A DNA stretch of 64,000 nt from JAWKXU01 sp020446465. GTDB taxonomy: Bacteria; Pseudomonadota; Alphaproteobacteria; Sphingomonadales; Sphingomonadaceae. Below, piece after piece: positions 28,277 through 37,187 of this stretch (within the stretch, counting starts at the first letter, position 1; the number at the start of each line of letters is the position of its first letter). The notes beneath the pieces are model-generated. The model was not told the DNA's origin and did no database searches. It saw only the letters and a list, made by a program, of their open reading frames with translations. Position numbers and translations under genes: made by a program. The stretch lies in assembly GCA_041396845.1 (NCBI GenBank), contig JAWKXU010000004.1, positions 124,001 to 188,000 of the forward strand. The letters run 5' to 3'.

Positions 28277-29368
28277 TCAAGCGCCGAGTGAAACGCGCCC
28301 GCCGGCATGGCGTTCCAGCCTGCCTGCCAGCTCCAGTTCCAGCAGTGCAAGCTGGACTGCGGCGGCGCTTTCGCAAGACTGGCGGATCAGTTCATCAACA
28401 GCCACCGGCGCAGTCGTGAGCATTGCTGCGATATCCGCAGGCTCTTCATCCTCGAAATGGTCAGGGACATGCCAGACAGACGGGTTTTCTTCACGGAAAG
28501 TGGATCGCGGCAGACCATCAAAGCCTGTGACCAGCTCGATCACGTCTTCGGGTGATTGGACCAGCACCGCCCCATCCCGGATCAACTGGTTACATCCGTG
28601 GCTGCGCGGCTCCAACGGACTGCCGGGAATGGCCATGACTTCGCGCCCCGCTTCCCCGGCCAGCCGTGCGGTAATGAGAGAGCCGCTTTTGGGGGCGGCC
28701 TCAACCACCAACGTTCCCGCAGCCAGCCCGGCGATAATCCGGTTGCGGCTGGGAAAGTGCCTGCCACGCGGTTCGGTGCCCGGCGGCTGTTCGGCAATCA
28801 GCAGACCTTCACATGCAATCCGTTCCTGCAGATCGGCATGTTGTGGCGGGTAGGTAATATCAATGCCGCTGGCGATAACGCCAATGGTTTCCGGCATGGC
28901 CCCTTCGTGCGCCGCCCCGTCTATCCCGCGGGCAAGGCCAGAGACGACCACCAGCCCTTCCCCCGCGAGTGTCGCGGCAAAGTCCCGTGCGATTTTCACC
29001 GCTGCTGCAGAGGCATTGCGCGCCCCGACAATGGCAACGCATTGGCGCGCGGCCAGTGCGATATCGCCACGGATAGTGAGGATGGGCGGTGCGCTTTCTA
29101 TTTCCCGCAACATAATCGGGTAATCGGGCGAATCGTGAAACAGGTAACGCGCGCCAGCCTTGCGGACCGCAGTGACTTCCCGCTCGATCCTATCCGCCGG
29201 TGCAGCCGCAATCTTGCGCCCGCCCCGCGCGGCAAGATCGGGCAGCGCCTCCAGCGCCATAGCGGCGCTGCCAAAGCGGGCAAGGAGTTGCGCGTAACTG
29301 ACCGGCCCGACATTGGGCGTGCGCAGCAGCCTGATCCGTGCAAAAGCCTCTTGCTGCGACAGTGTCAC
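28277..29368 (-). CDS. dprA: DNA-processing protein DprA
   Basis: 363 residues. A short helical N-terminal domain precedes the Rossmann-like DprA core with GARNASA and SGLARGIDGAAHEGA, then a C-terminal winged-helix domain (about 295-360). DprA loads RecA on incoming single-stranded DNA in natural transformation, but it is conserved widely in species not known to be competent. It starts with GTG, overlapping the plsY stop by four bases (GTGA). No com genes lie nearby. Confidence 0.94.
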   Translation of the reverse strand: MTLSQQEAFARIRLLRTPNVGPVSYAQLLARFGSAAMALEALPDLAARGGRKIAAAPADRIEREVTAVRKAGARYLFHDSPDYPIMLREIESAPPILTIRGDIALAARQCVAIVGARNASAAAVKIARDFAATLAGEGLVVVSGLARGIDGAAHEGAMPETIGVIASGIDITYPPQHADLQERIACEGLLIAEQPPGTEPRGRHFPSRNRIIAGLAAGTLVVEAAPKSGSLITARLAGEAGREVMAIPGSPLEPRSHGCNQLIRDGAVLVQSPEDVIELVTGFDGLPRSTFREENPSVWHVPDHFEDEEPADIAAMLTTAPVAVDELIRQSCESAAAVQLALLELELAGRLERHAGGRVSLGA

Positions 29369-29946
29369 GATTTTGAACCGACCTTCGGTTCTTCACCGCG
29401 CAGGAGGCGTGCGATATTCGCCCGGTGCAGCCAAAGCACCAGCACGGCCAGCGCGCCCAGTGCTTGTGCATAGACAGGATATCCAAGAAACATGGCTGCA
29501 ATTGGCGCGGCAATGGCCGCCGCCATCCCGCCCAGCGAGGAAATACGGGTCAGCGCCAACCCGCCAATCCATACCAGCGCATAGGCAAGCCCGATTGGCC
29601 AGGCGAGGCCAAACGCCACACCAGCCAACGTGGCGACGCCCTTGCCGCCTTTGAACTTCAGCCAGACAGGGAAGCAATGGCCAATCACCGCCGCAGCCGC
29701 CGCAAAAGTTTCCATGCCAGGAAACAGCAGGCGCGCCAGCAGGACGGCGGCCAATCCCTTGCCAAGGTCGAGCAGCAGCGTCGCCACCGCCAGCCCCTTG
29801 CGCCCGGTGCGCAGCACGTTCGTCGCGCCAATGTTGCCAGACCCGATCTCTCGCAAGTTACCCGCGCCAGTCAGGCGCGTCAGCAACAGGCCAAACGGCA
29901 CTGATCCCAGCGCATAGCCAAGCAGAGCGGCAAGAAACCCATCCAT
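29365..29946 (-). CDS. plsY: Acyl-phosphate glycerol-3-phosphate acyltransferase PlsY
   Basis: 193 residues with five or so membrane segments and the three PlsY motifs: GSVPFGLLLTRLTG, then SGNIGATNVLRT, then KFKGGKGVAT. It moves an acyl group from acyl-phosphate to glycerol-3-phosphate, the first step of phospholipid synthesis in most bacteria. Stop overlaps dprA, giving a plsY-dprA-topA order on the minus strand; divergent from murI. Confidence 0.95.
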   Translation of the reverse strand: MDGFLAALLGYALGSVPFGLLLTRLTGAGNLREIGSGNIGATNVLRTGRKGLAVATLLLDLGKGLAAVLLARLLFPGMETFAAAAAVIGHCFPVWLKFKGGKGVATLAGVAFGLAWPIGLAYALVWIGGLALTRISSLGGMAAAIAAPIAAMFLGYPVYAQALGALAVLVLWLHRANIARLLRGEEPKVGSKS

Positions 29947-30015
29947 TCCCTATCCTCAATTCTGCACAGAAAAAGCGCCCAATGCCCCGGCTATGTTACA
30001 ACACGATGGGATGCG

Positions 30016-30885
30016 GTGCTTTCCTTTTTTCATCGCCTAAGTAAAAGGCGCGGGTTCCACAAGGCTGATAAGACAGGAGCTTTCCCGATTACAGACCCGG
30101 CTGCCCCTATCCTGCTGTTCGATTCCGGCCTTGGCGGGCTTACCGTGCTTGCCGAACTGCGCAAGCTCTTGCCGCAGGCACCCGTCATCTATGTCGCCGA
30201 CAGCGCGGCCTTGCCCTATGGCGAAAAGACGGAAAGCCAGATCGCCGCGCGCGTTCCTGCTCTGCTGGGCCGCATGGTCGAACGCTATCACCCGCGCCTT
30301 GTCACCATTGCCTGTAACACCGCCTCAACCATTGCCCTGGCAGCCGTGCGCGAAGCACTGGACGTTCCGGTGGTCGGCACTGTCCCTGCGATCAAGCCTG
30401 CCGCTGCCATGACGCAAACGGGCGTAATCGGCTTGTTGGGGACGGCGGCCACAGTGCGGCAGGCCTATGTCGACAACCTTGAGGCTGAATTTGCCGCTGA
30501 CAAGCGTTTGATCCGCCATGCTGCGCCCGGTCTGGTCGCTGCTGCCGAAGCCAAATTGCGCGGCCAGAGTGTCGACCCTGCTATCTATTCAGAAGCGATA
30601 GCAGGCCTCACCAGCCAGCCCGATGGTGCGCGAATTGATACGATTGTTCTCGCTTGCACGCATTTTCCGCTGGTCGAGCAGGAACTGGCTGCGGCGATCG
30701 GAAAGCCTGTGCAATTTGTTGACGGTGCAGCCGGCATCGCGCGCCGCATCGTCCACCTGACAGAAGGTGAGGCTTTTGCCCGTAACCACCCTGATCTCGC
30801 CGTTTTTACGGGTGATTGTCCGCAGGAGCCAGCGTTGCTGAATGAACTTGCCGCGCGCGGATTGACGGAAATTGTCCATTTTTGA
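30016..30885 (+). CDS. murI: Glutamate racemase
   Basis: Up to 289 residues. The two catalytic Cys regions are present (TIACNTAST and VLACTHFPLVE), with the DSGLGGLTV opening segment. It makes D-glutamate for peptidoglycan. The start is in doubt: the only usual start codon in frame is GTG 30016, which adds 24 residues unlike the family and has no ribosome site, while an ATT at 30088 has AGGAG seven bases upstream and gives a family-length protein starting at TDPAAPILLFDSG. I keep the longer span and flag the ATT. Confidence 0.93.
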   Translation: MLSFFHRLSKRRGFHKADKTGAFPITDPAAPILLFDSGLGGLTVLAELRKLLPQAPVIYVADSAALPYGEKTESQIAARVPALLGRMVERYHPRLVTIACNTASTIALAAVREALDVPVVGTVPAIKPAAAMTQTGVIGLLGTAATVRQAYVDNLEAEFAADKRLIRHAAPGLVAAAEAKLRGQSVDPAIYSEAIAGLTSQPDGARIDTIVLACTHFPLVEQELAAAIGKPVQFVDGAAGIARRIVHLTEGEAFARNHPDLAVFTGDCPQEPALLNELAARGLTEIVHF

Positions 30886-31037
30886 CGAAGCAGACATAAG
30901 CGCTTGGCCCTGCTCTGCTCCATTTTTCGGCAGGATGTTTTAATTTGTGGAAAATCGGGGCACTATCGGGTAAGGGCGCTCCAAACCCATCACCGGCAGG
31001 AATGCAGGCGCAGCAATACGTAAGGCAGGCGGGTCTT

Positions 31038-32258
31038 TTGAACTACGAACACATTTTCGATCAGGCGATTGAGCGGCTCCATTCCGAAGGGCGCTATCGC
31101 GTATTCATCGACATTCTGCGTAACAAGGGATCATACCCCAACGCGCGGTGCTTTGCCGGACATAACGGCCCAAAGCCGATTACCGTGTGGTGCTCGAACG
31201 ACTATCTCGCCATGGGGCAGCACCCCGATGTGATCGATGCCATGGAAACCGCGCTGCATAACGTGGGCGCTGGTTCAGGCGGTACACGCAACATTGGTGG
31301 CAACACCCATTACCACATCGAACTGGAAAGCGAACTGGCAGACCTTCATGGCAAGGAAGGCGCGCTGCTGTTCACGTCGGGTTATGTCTCGAACGATGCG
31401 ACGCTTTCCACGCTCGCCAAGTTGCTGCCGGGCTGCGTTATCTTTTCGGACGAGTTGAACCACGCCAGCATGATTGCAGGCATCCGCAATTCAGGCTGTG
31501 AAAAGCGCGTGTGGCGGCACAACGACGTTGCCCATCTCGAAGAACTGTTGGCAGCCGAAGACCCGGCAGTGCCCAAGCTGATTGCTTTTGAAAGCGTCTA
31601 TTCGATGGATGGGGATGTCGCGCCAATCCATGCAATCTGCGATCTGGCGGAAAAATATAACGCCCTTACCTATATCGATGAAGTTCACGCTGTCGGCATG
31701 TATGGCGCACGTGGCGGCGGTATTTCGGAACGCGACAACGCAGCCCACCGCATCGACATCATCGAAGGCACGATGGGCAAGGCGTTCGGCGTTATGGGCG
31801 GCTATATCGCGGCGGACAAGCGCATCATCGACTGCATCCGGTCCTATGCGCCGGGTTTCATTTTTACCACGTCGCTCAGCCCTGTGCTGGTGGCCGGCGT
31901 GCTTGCCTCTGTACGCCACCTGAAAAAGAGCACCGTCGAACGCGACGGCCAGCAAGCTGCCGCAGCGATGCTGAAACAGATGTTTGCCGATGCGGGCCTG
32001 CCAGTCATGGACACGACGACGCACATCGTGCCCCTGATGGTGGGTGATCCGGTCCGCGCCAAGAAGATCAGCGATATTCTGCTCGCTGAATATGGCGTCT
32101 ATGTGCAACCGATCAATTTCCCGACGGTGCCGCGCGGGACAGAACGGCTGCGCTTCACCCCCGGACCCACCCATTCAGCAGCCATGATGGCCGATCTGAC
32201 CAAGGCTCTGGTTGAAATATGGGATCGACTGGACCTCGAACTGCAAAAGGCTGCCTGA
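31038..32258 (+). CDS. hemA: 5-aminolevulinate synthase
   Basis: 406 residues of the PLP-dependent alpha-oxoamine synthase family. The PLP-binding lysine is Lys248 in EGTMGKAFGVMGGY, the same number I recall for Rhodobacter capsulatus HemA, which supports the TTG start at 31038 (AAGGCAGGCGGG upstream) over longer ATG or GTG readings. It condenses glycine and succinyl-CoA, the first step of haem synthesis in alphaproteobacteria (C4 route). Its substrate succinyl-CoA is also the product of the methylmalonyl-CoA operon in this window. Confidence 0.95.
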   Translation: MNYEHIFDQAIERLHSEGRYRVFIDILRNKGSYPNARCFAGHNGPKPITVWCSNDYLAMGQHPDVIDAMETALHNVGAGSGGTRNIGGNTHYHIELESELADLHGKEGALLFTSGYVSNDATLSTLAKLLPGCVIFSDELNHASMIAGIRNSGCEKRVWRHNDVAHLEELLAAEDPAVPKLIAFESVYSMDGDVAPIHAICDLAEKYNALTYIDEVHAVGMYGARGGGISERDNAAHRIDIIEGTMGKAFGVMGGYIAADKRIIDCIRSYAPGFIFTTSLSPVLVAGVLASVRHLKKSTVERDGQQAAAAMLKQMFADAGLPVMDTTTHIVPLMVGDPVRAKKISDILLAEYGVYVQPINFPTVPRGTERLRFTPGPTHSAAMMADLTKALVEIWDRLDLELQKAA

Positions 32259-32339
32259 GCGCAAATTTCAGTGCATCCGGTATCACTGCGCTGGTCAGTT
32301 AAGTAAAAATCAACCATGCTGCGCCATTGTCGGGTGTTG

Positions 32340-32362
32340 AAAGCACGCACTACGTGCGCTTT
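32340..32362 (+). other. Hairpin upstream of the GGDEF-EAL gene
   Basis: AAAG-(CA)-CGCAC, TAC loop, GTGCG-CTTT forms a 9-bp stem with a two-base bulge, 20 bases before the next start codon. It could be a weak terminator for hemA or a structure near the ribosome site of the next gene. Confidence 0.3.
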
Positions 32363-32382
32363 GCACAGGTATATCGGGGGCC

Positions 32383-34587
32383 ATGGCGGTCAGAAAACTT
32401 TTCAGGGGACTTGGCGCAAAATCTGACGACGGCGCCAATGATGCGGTGCATATTGTGGCCGCGGACGATACCGCTCGCCGCCTTGAAATCCTTGCCGATT
32501 ACGAAACATCGGCAATGGCATGGATATGGGCCACGGATTCGGATGGCAACATTATCTACATGTCACCCGGAGCAGCCGACAAAATCGGACGCCCGCTGGA
32601 AGAAGTGCTGGCTCAGCCGCTCGCATCCGTTTTTGAAACAGACCCCGACAATCCCGATGAACGGTCGGACCGTCCACTGAAGTTTCAGATCAGCGCACGC
32701 AACAAGATCACCGACCTGATCGTCCGCTTTGTCAGGACACCCCAGAACGTCAACAACCCGCCAAAGTGGTGGTCGATTTCCGGCCACCCCAAGATGGACA
32801 AGTCAGGCAACTTCGTCGGTTATCGTGGCAGCGCCAAGGACGTGACGATCGAATACCAGCGCAAGATCGAGGATTCGCGACTTGCCGAGTACGATTCTCT
32901 GACAGGCCTTGCCAACCGGCACCGGATGTCACGTCGCCTGGATTCGATCCTCGCAGCCTACAAATCAGCCAAGCGCAGTTGCGCCGTCATGATGCTCGAT
33001 CTTGACCGTTTCAAACAGGTCAACGACACAATGGGCCATCAGGCCGGCGATGATCTTCTTAAACAGGTGGCGGAGCGCGTTCAGGCGGTCATCGCCAACC
33101 GTGGTGAGATCGGGCGACTGGGCGGTGACGAGTTTCAGGTTATTCTGCCCGATATTGATGACCGCGGCAAACTGGGCGAAATTGCCGAAAAACTGATCCA
33201 TATTGTCTCGCAGCCCTACCCCATTGGCGACAAGCGGGCGATTATCGGCACGTCTATTGGCGTTGCCATCGCACCTTACGATGGCGTGGAGCAGGAAGAG
33301 ATTATCCATGCTTCCGACCTTGCGCTCTATTCAGCCAAAAACGGCGGGCGCGGGCAATTCCGGTTCTATTCCGCCGAATTGAAGGACGAGCGCGAAGAAC
33401 GCCAGATCCTGCTGGAAGACTTGCGCGATGCGCTGACCAATGAACAGCTCGAACTGCACTATCAGCCCGTCGTGCGGACAGAGGACAGCATGGTTATCGG
33501 CTGTGAAGCCCTGATGCGCTGGGAACACCCCGATCGTGGCAACATTCGCCCTGACCTGTTCATCCCGATTGCCGAGGAATCGACCCTTATCAACCAGCTT
33601 GGTGAGTGGGCAATCCGCAAGGCTTGCGAGGATGCGATGCAGTGGCCAACCAGTATGCGCGTTTCCGTCAATGTGTCTGCAACACAGTTTGCCAATCAGG
33701 CATTCACGACAATCGTCACGAATGCCCTTGCCGCGAGCGGGCTGGAGCCTGACCGGCTTGAACTGGAATTGACCGAAAGCGTCTTCATGGGTGACAGCGA
33801 GGTCATTGACGAGACATTCACCGCGCTGAAAACTCTGGGTGTGCGTCTGGCACTGGATGACTTTGGCACGGGCTATTCCTCGCTCAGCTATCTGCGTTCC
33901 GCCCCGTTCGACAAGATCAAGGTGGACAAGAGCTTCGTCGATTCATGCACCCAGAAGGACAAGAACAGCGAAAAGATCATCGCGGCCATCATCGGCCTGT
34001 CTGACGCGCTGGGCATGGAAACCACTGTCGAAGGCGTTGAAGCCTTTGACCAGCTGGAGGTCGTCAAATCCCGTGGTGCGCGCTTTATCCAGGGGTGGAT
34101 TTACGCCAAGGCCATGCCGCAGACGACATTGCTGGAACGCGTTGCCAATGGCGAAATACGCATCGAACCGGATGGACCGGATCAGCACAGGCCCGAACGG
34201 CGGTCCGTGTTCCGGCGTATCGGCGTCATCCACGAAGACCACCGCTACGATGCAGTGATGCGCAATCTTTCGCGCACGGGCGCATCGATTGATGGGCTTG
34301 TCGGCGTGCCCGTAGAAACAAATCTGGTGCTCGATCTGGGTGGCGGACAGTTGGCGGTCTGCTCCGTCGTGCGCTCAGAAGATGCCAATATCGCTGTTGA
34401 GTTTGAAACCCCGCTGGTCAACGATGGCGCAGGTGGGCTGGTTACGCGCCACCGCGTATCGCCTTATGCCCTTGCTGCGGCTGGGATGCCGCTGGGCGCG
34501 TTGCCGCCCGGACATTACCCGTTGGCATTGAACGAAAATCAGCGCAGCATGCCACAATTCATGCAAGTTGCCGTGTCGCGCAACTGA
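32383..34587 (+). CDS. Cyclic di-GMP enzyme: PAS-GGDEF-EAL-PilZ
   Basis: 734 residues. A PAS-like sensor (about 30-160), a GGDEF domain (motif GGDEF at 247-251, DLDRFKQVND before it), an EAL domain (EAL at 375-377, then NVSATQF, ELTESVF, LDDFGTGYSSL and KVDKSFV) and a C-terminal PilZ-like domain (about 610-715, NLSRTGASI). All main catalytic residues of both enzymatic domains are present, so it may make and break cyclic di-GMP. The RxxD inhibitory site before GGDEF is absent, so product inhibition of the usual kind is unlikely. PilZ would bind cyclic di-GMP. No membrane segment is seen. Confidence 0.9.
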   Translation: MAVRKLFRGLGAKSDDGANDAVHIVAADDTARRLEILADYETSAMAWIWATDSDGNIIYMSPGAADKIGRPLEEVLAQPLASVFETDPDNPDERSDRPLKFQISARNKITDLIVRFVRTPQNVNNPPKWWSISGHPKMDKSGNFVGYRGSAKDVTIEYQRKIEDSRLAEYDSLTGLANRHRMSRRLDSILAAYKSAKRSCAVMMLDLDRFKQVNDTMGHQAGDDLLKQVAERVQAVIANRGEIGRLGGDEFQVILPDIDDRGKLGEIAEKLIHIVSQPYPIGDKRAIIGTSIGVAIAPYDGVEQEEIIHASDLALYSAKNGGRGQFRFYSAELKDEREERQILLEDLRDALTNEQLELHYQPVVRTEDSMVIGCEALMRWEHPDRGNIRPDLFIPIAEESTLINQLGEWAIRKACEDAMQWPTSMRVSVNVSATQFANQAFTTIVTNALAASGLEPDRLELELTESVFMGDSEVIDETFTALKTLGVRLALDDFGTGYSSLSYLRSAPFDKIKVDKSFVDSCTQKDKNSEKIIAAIIGLSDALGMETTVEGVEAFDQLEVVKSRGARFIQGWIYAKAMPQTTLLERVANGEIRIEPDGPDQHRPERRSVFRRIGVIHEDHRYDAVMRNLSRTGASIDGLVGVPVETNLVLDLGGGQLAVCSVVRSEDANIAVEFETPLVNDGAGGLVTRHRVSPYALAAAGMPLGALPPGHYPLALNENQRSMPQFMQVAVSRN

Positions 34588-34633
34588 CAGGGACTGCAAG
34601 GCGAGGCAGGTCGCGCCCTGCCCCGTTCCCTGT
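34587..34633. terminator. Bidirectional terminator hairpin
   Basis: In the gap between convergent genes, ACAGGGA (34587-34593) pairs with TCCCTGT (34627-34633), and inside it GGCAGG (34605-34610) pairs with CCTGCC (34617-34622) around a 6-base loop. There is no strong U-run, but position and symmetry fit a shared terminator. Confidence 0.55.
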
Positions 34634-34641
34634 ATGTTGTG

Positions 34642-35886
34642 TCAGCGCAGGCTCACGACATTGTCAGACACGCGCGGATCGCTACGATCGCCGCGATAGA
34701 GGCTCTCCATCGGTTCATCCGCAACGGTAACTGCCAGCGCAGGGCCAAAGCCGTTGAACGCCGTTTTCATTGCCGTTCCGTAAGCGCCCAGCATGCCGAT
34801 TTCGAAATAATCGCCAGCGCGGATGGACGACGGCAAAACGAATGGCCCGGCCATATAATCAGCATCGTCGCAGGTCGGGCCATAGCAGGCGAAATCTTCA
34901 ACCGCTTCGCCGTCGTTATCGCACAAGAGCGAGGCAACCGGGAAGCGCCAGCCGACATGGGCTGCATCGAACAGCGCGCCATAGGCCCCGTCGTTGATGT
35001 AAAGTTCATTGCCCCGGCGCTTTTCCACCTTGACCACCAGCGAACTGTATTCCGCGCAGAGCGCACGGCCCGGCTCGCACCACAATTCCGCGTTGTAGGC
35101 AATCGGCAGGGCTTCAAAGTGACGATCAATCACATCGAAGTAATCTTCCAGCGGCGGCGGTTCCATACCGGGATAAACGGACGGAAAGCCTCCGCCCACG
35201 TCCACCATGTCAATAACCACGCCAGCTTCCGCCACCGCAGCGCGCACGCGCTCCAGCGCCTGAACATAAGCAAAGGGCGTCATCGCCTGGCTGCCGACGT
35301 GGAAACACACGCCCAGCCAGTCCGCCACCTGACGCGTTGCCTGCAAGAGCGCAGCCGCATCGGCCAGATCAACCCCGAACTTGGAGGCAAGGCTCAATTC
35401 GGCATATTCGGAGCTGACGCGCAGGCGCACGCACAGGCGCAAGTCGGCTGCTTCCTTGCCATCCTCATCAATCGTCGCGGCAACGATCTTGGCCAGTTCT
35501 TCATGCGTATCGAGGCTGAAGGTCTTCACCCCGTGCGTGAAATAGGCTTCGCGGATGGCGCTCGCGGTCTTTACCGGGTGCATGAAGCACAGCGTCGCAT
35601 CGGGCAGCACAGAGCGCACCAGACGCACTTCGGCAATCGAGGCAACATCGTAATGGGTGATGCCCGAATCCCACAGGATCTGCAGCAGTTCTGGCGAGGG
35701 GTTGGCCTTCACCGCATAGAGCGATTTGCCCGGAAACTTCTCTGCAAAGAAGCGGGCAGCACGCGCCGCAGCATGCGGGCGATTGAGGATAAGCGGTTCG
35801 TCCGGCGAAAGATCGCGGATTACAGAACGAGCGTCAGGATAGATGTGCAACGCAAGGGACCCCCAAAACGGTTTGCTTAAAACCAT
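34642..35886 (-). CDS. Ornithine decarboxylase-type PLP enzyme
   Basis: 414 residues of the fold-III PLP decarboxylases. PLP-binding Lys60 is in SLYAVKANPSP, the glycine loop is in MVDVGGGFPS, and the active-site Cys339 lies in GPTCDDAD, the form seen in ornithine and ornithine/lysine decarboxylases rather than diaminopimelate decarboxylase. It would make putrescine (possibly cadaverine). The first 20 or so residues precede the usual family start. It follows the two carboxyspermidine genes on the same strand, with a 119-base structured leader between. Confidence 0.88.
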   Translation of the reverse strand: MVLSKPFWGSLALHIYPDARSVIRDLSPDEPLILNRPHAAARAARFFAEKFPGKSLYAVKANPSPELLQILWDSGITHYDVASIAEVRLVRSVLPDATLCFMHPVKTASAIREAYFTHGVKTFSLDTHEELAKIVAATIDEDGKEAADLRLCVRLRVSSEYAELSLASKFGVDLADAAALLQATRQVADWLGVCFHVGSQAMTPFAYVQALERVRAAVAEAGVVIDMVDVGGGFPSVYPGMEPPPLEDYFDVIDRHFEALPIAYNAELWCEPGRALCAEYSSLVVKVEKRRGNELYINDGAYGALFDAAHVGWRFPVASLLCDNDGEAVEDFACYGPTCDDADYMAGPFVLPSSIRAGDYFEIGMLGAYGTAMKTAFNGFGPALAVTVADEPMESLYRGDRSDPRVSDNVVSLR

Positions 35887-35896
35887 GAAACGACAA

Positions 35897-35985
35897 GCTG
35901 CCTTGCGGTTAGGAAGTCCCCTTGGGGCAGCGGAGGGTGCCTATATCGTGATGCGGATTAATCGCAAATGAAAAATTGGGCACCC
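35897..35985 (-). promoter_or_regulatory. Structured leader of the ornithine decarboxylase gene
   Basis: The 119-base gap has two inverted repeats: GCTGCC/GGCAGC (35897-35902 with 35926-35931) close to the start codon, and GGGTGCC/GGCACCC (35935-35941 with 35979-35985) farther up. Alphaproteobacterial ornithine decarboxylase genes are known to carry the speF RNA element; this gap is short and I cannot confirm a match from sequence alone. Confidence 0.35.
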
Positions 35986-36005
35986 CCGACGCTCCAACGC
36001 GATAA

Positions 36006-37187
36006 TCAGCTCAATCGATCCCGAAAATCCCGGTATTCAAAGGTTTTGACCTGTTCGAGCACATCGGTTTCGCTGTCCCACAACCATATCGACGGCAGGG
36101 AAACACCGTTGAAAGTCGTGGTTTTGACCATCGAATAATGCGCCTGATCGAGAAAGGCGATTCGCTGCCCCGGCTGAGGCGCCACCGGCAGGCGATAATC
36201 GCCAATGACATCGCCTGCGAGGCACGATGGCCCGCCAAGGCGCGTCTGCGGCACGCTGTCATCCGCTGCGTTCTCATGCAGCATGGCCGGGCGATAAGGC
36301 GCTTCCAGCACATCGGGCATGTGACAGGTGGCCGAAATATCGGTGATGGCGACAGGCATTTCGTTCCAGTGCGTGTCGAGAATGGTGCCGATCAGAATCC
36401 CCGCATCAAGCGCCACGGCCTCTCCCGGTTCGATATAGATGTCCGCGCCCGTATCCTCGCGCGCATCACGCAGGAACTCCACCAGTTCCTCGCGCTGGTA
36501 ATCTGCGCGGGTAATATGATGCCCCCCGCCCATATTGATCCATTTGAGCTGGTCAAAATACGGTTCGATCGCGTCGAAGACCTTGTCCCACGTCGCTTTC
36601 AGCGGCTCCACATCCTGCTCGCACAAGTTGTGGAAGTGGATACCATCCACCCCTTCCATCATTTCTTCCGTCAACTGGTCGATCGGAAAGCCGAGCCGCG
36701 ATCCGGGGCTTGAGGGATCATAGCGTGGCACCTCTCCGGTTGGCACCATCGGGTTGATCCTGAGGCCAATGTCAAACTCGCCCGCAGTCAGCCGGGCCTG
36801 CTCGATAATGAGGGCAGCCCGTTCGATCTGCGCGGGGTTGTTGAACACGACATGGTCGGACAGGCGGCAGATTTCTTCCAGTTCGTGAGGCTTGTAGGCA
36901 GGCGAATAAGTCGTGATTTCGCCGTCGTAAAACTCTGACGCGAGCCGTGCCTCCCACAGCCCGGAGGTGCAGACACCATCGAGGTATTCACCAATCAGCG
37001 GCGCGACCGACCACATGGAGAAAGCCTTGAGCGCCGCCAGCACCTTGATGTCAGCGGCATCGCGAATATCGGCCAGAACCTGACAGTTTGCGCGCAACTT
37101 TGCCGCATCGACGACGAAGGCCGGGCTATCCACCCGATTGAGATCAAACTGGACAAATGCCCCCGGATCGCCCGCGCGTGTTTCCAT
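36006..37187 (-). CDS. nspC: Carboxynorspermidine/carboxyspermidine decarboxylase
   Basis: 393 residues, fold-III PLP enzyme. PLP Lys54 is in LAALKAFSMWS, a hallmark of this family, and the C-terminal active-site Cys is in GGPSCLAGDVIGDY. It decarboxylates carboxyspermidine (or carboxynorspermidine) to the polyamine. The ATG overlaps the last base of the synthase stop (TGATG). With the synthase and the neighbouring ornithine decarboxylase it completes the route from ornithine and aspartate semialdehyde to spermidine. Confidence 0.94.
   Translation of the reverse strand: METRAGDPGAFVQFDLNRVDSPAFVVDAAKLRANCQVLADIRDAADIKVLAALKAFSMWSVAPLIGEYLDGVCTSGLWEARLASEFYDGEITTYSPAYKPHELEEICRLSDHVVFNNPAQIERAALIIEQARLTAGEFDIGLRINPMVPTGEVPRYDPSSPGSRLGFPIDQLTEEMMEGVDGIHFHNLCEQDVEPLKATWDKVFDAIEPYFDQLKWINMGGGHHITRADYQREELVEFLRDAREDTGADIYIEPGEAVALDAGILIGTILDTHWNEMPVAITDISATCHMPDVLEAPYRPAMLHENAADDSVPQTRLGGPSCLAGDVIGDYRLPVAPQPGQRIAFLDQAHYSMVKTTTFNGVSLPSIWLWDSETDVLEQVKTFEYRDFRDRLS

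Noticed and set aside
34639..35880. 413-codon open frame opposite ornithine decarboxylase
   Set aside because: Same span as a conserved gene on the other strand; composition typical of an antisense shadow.
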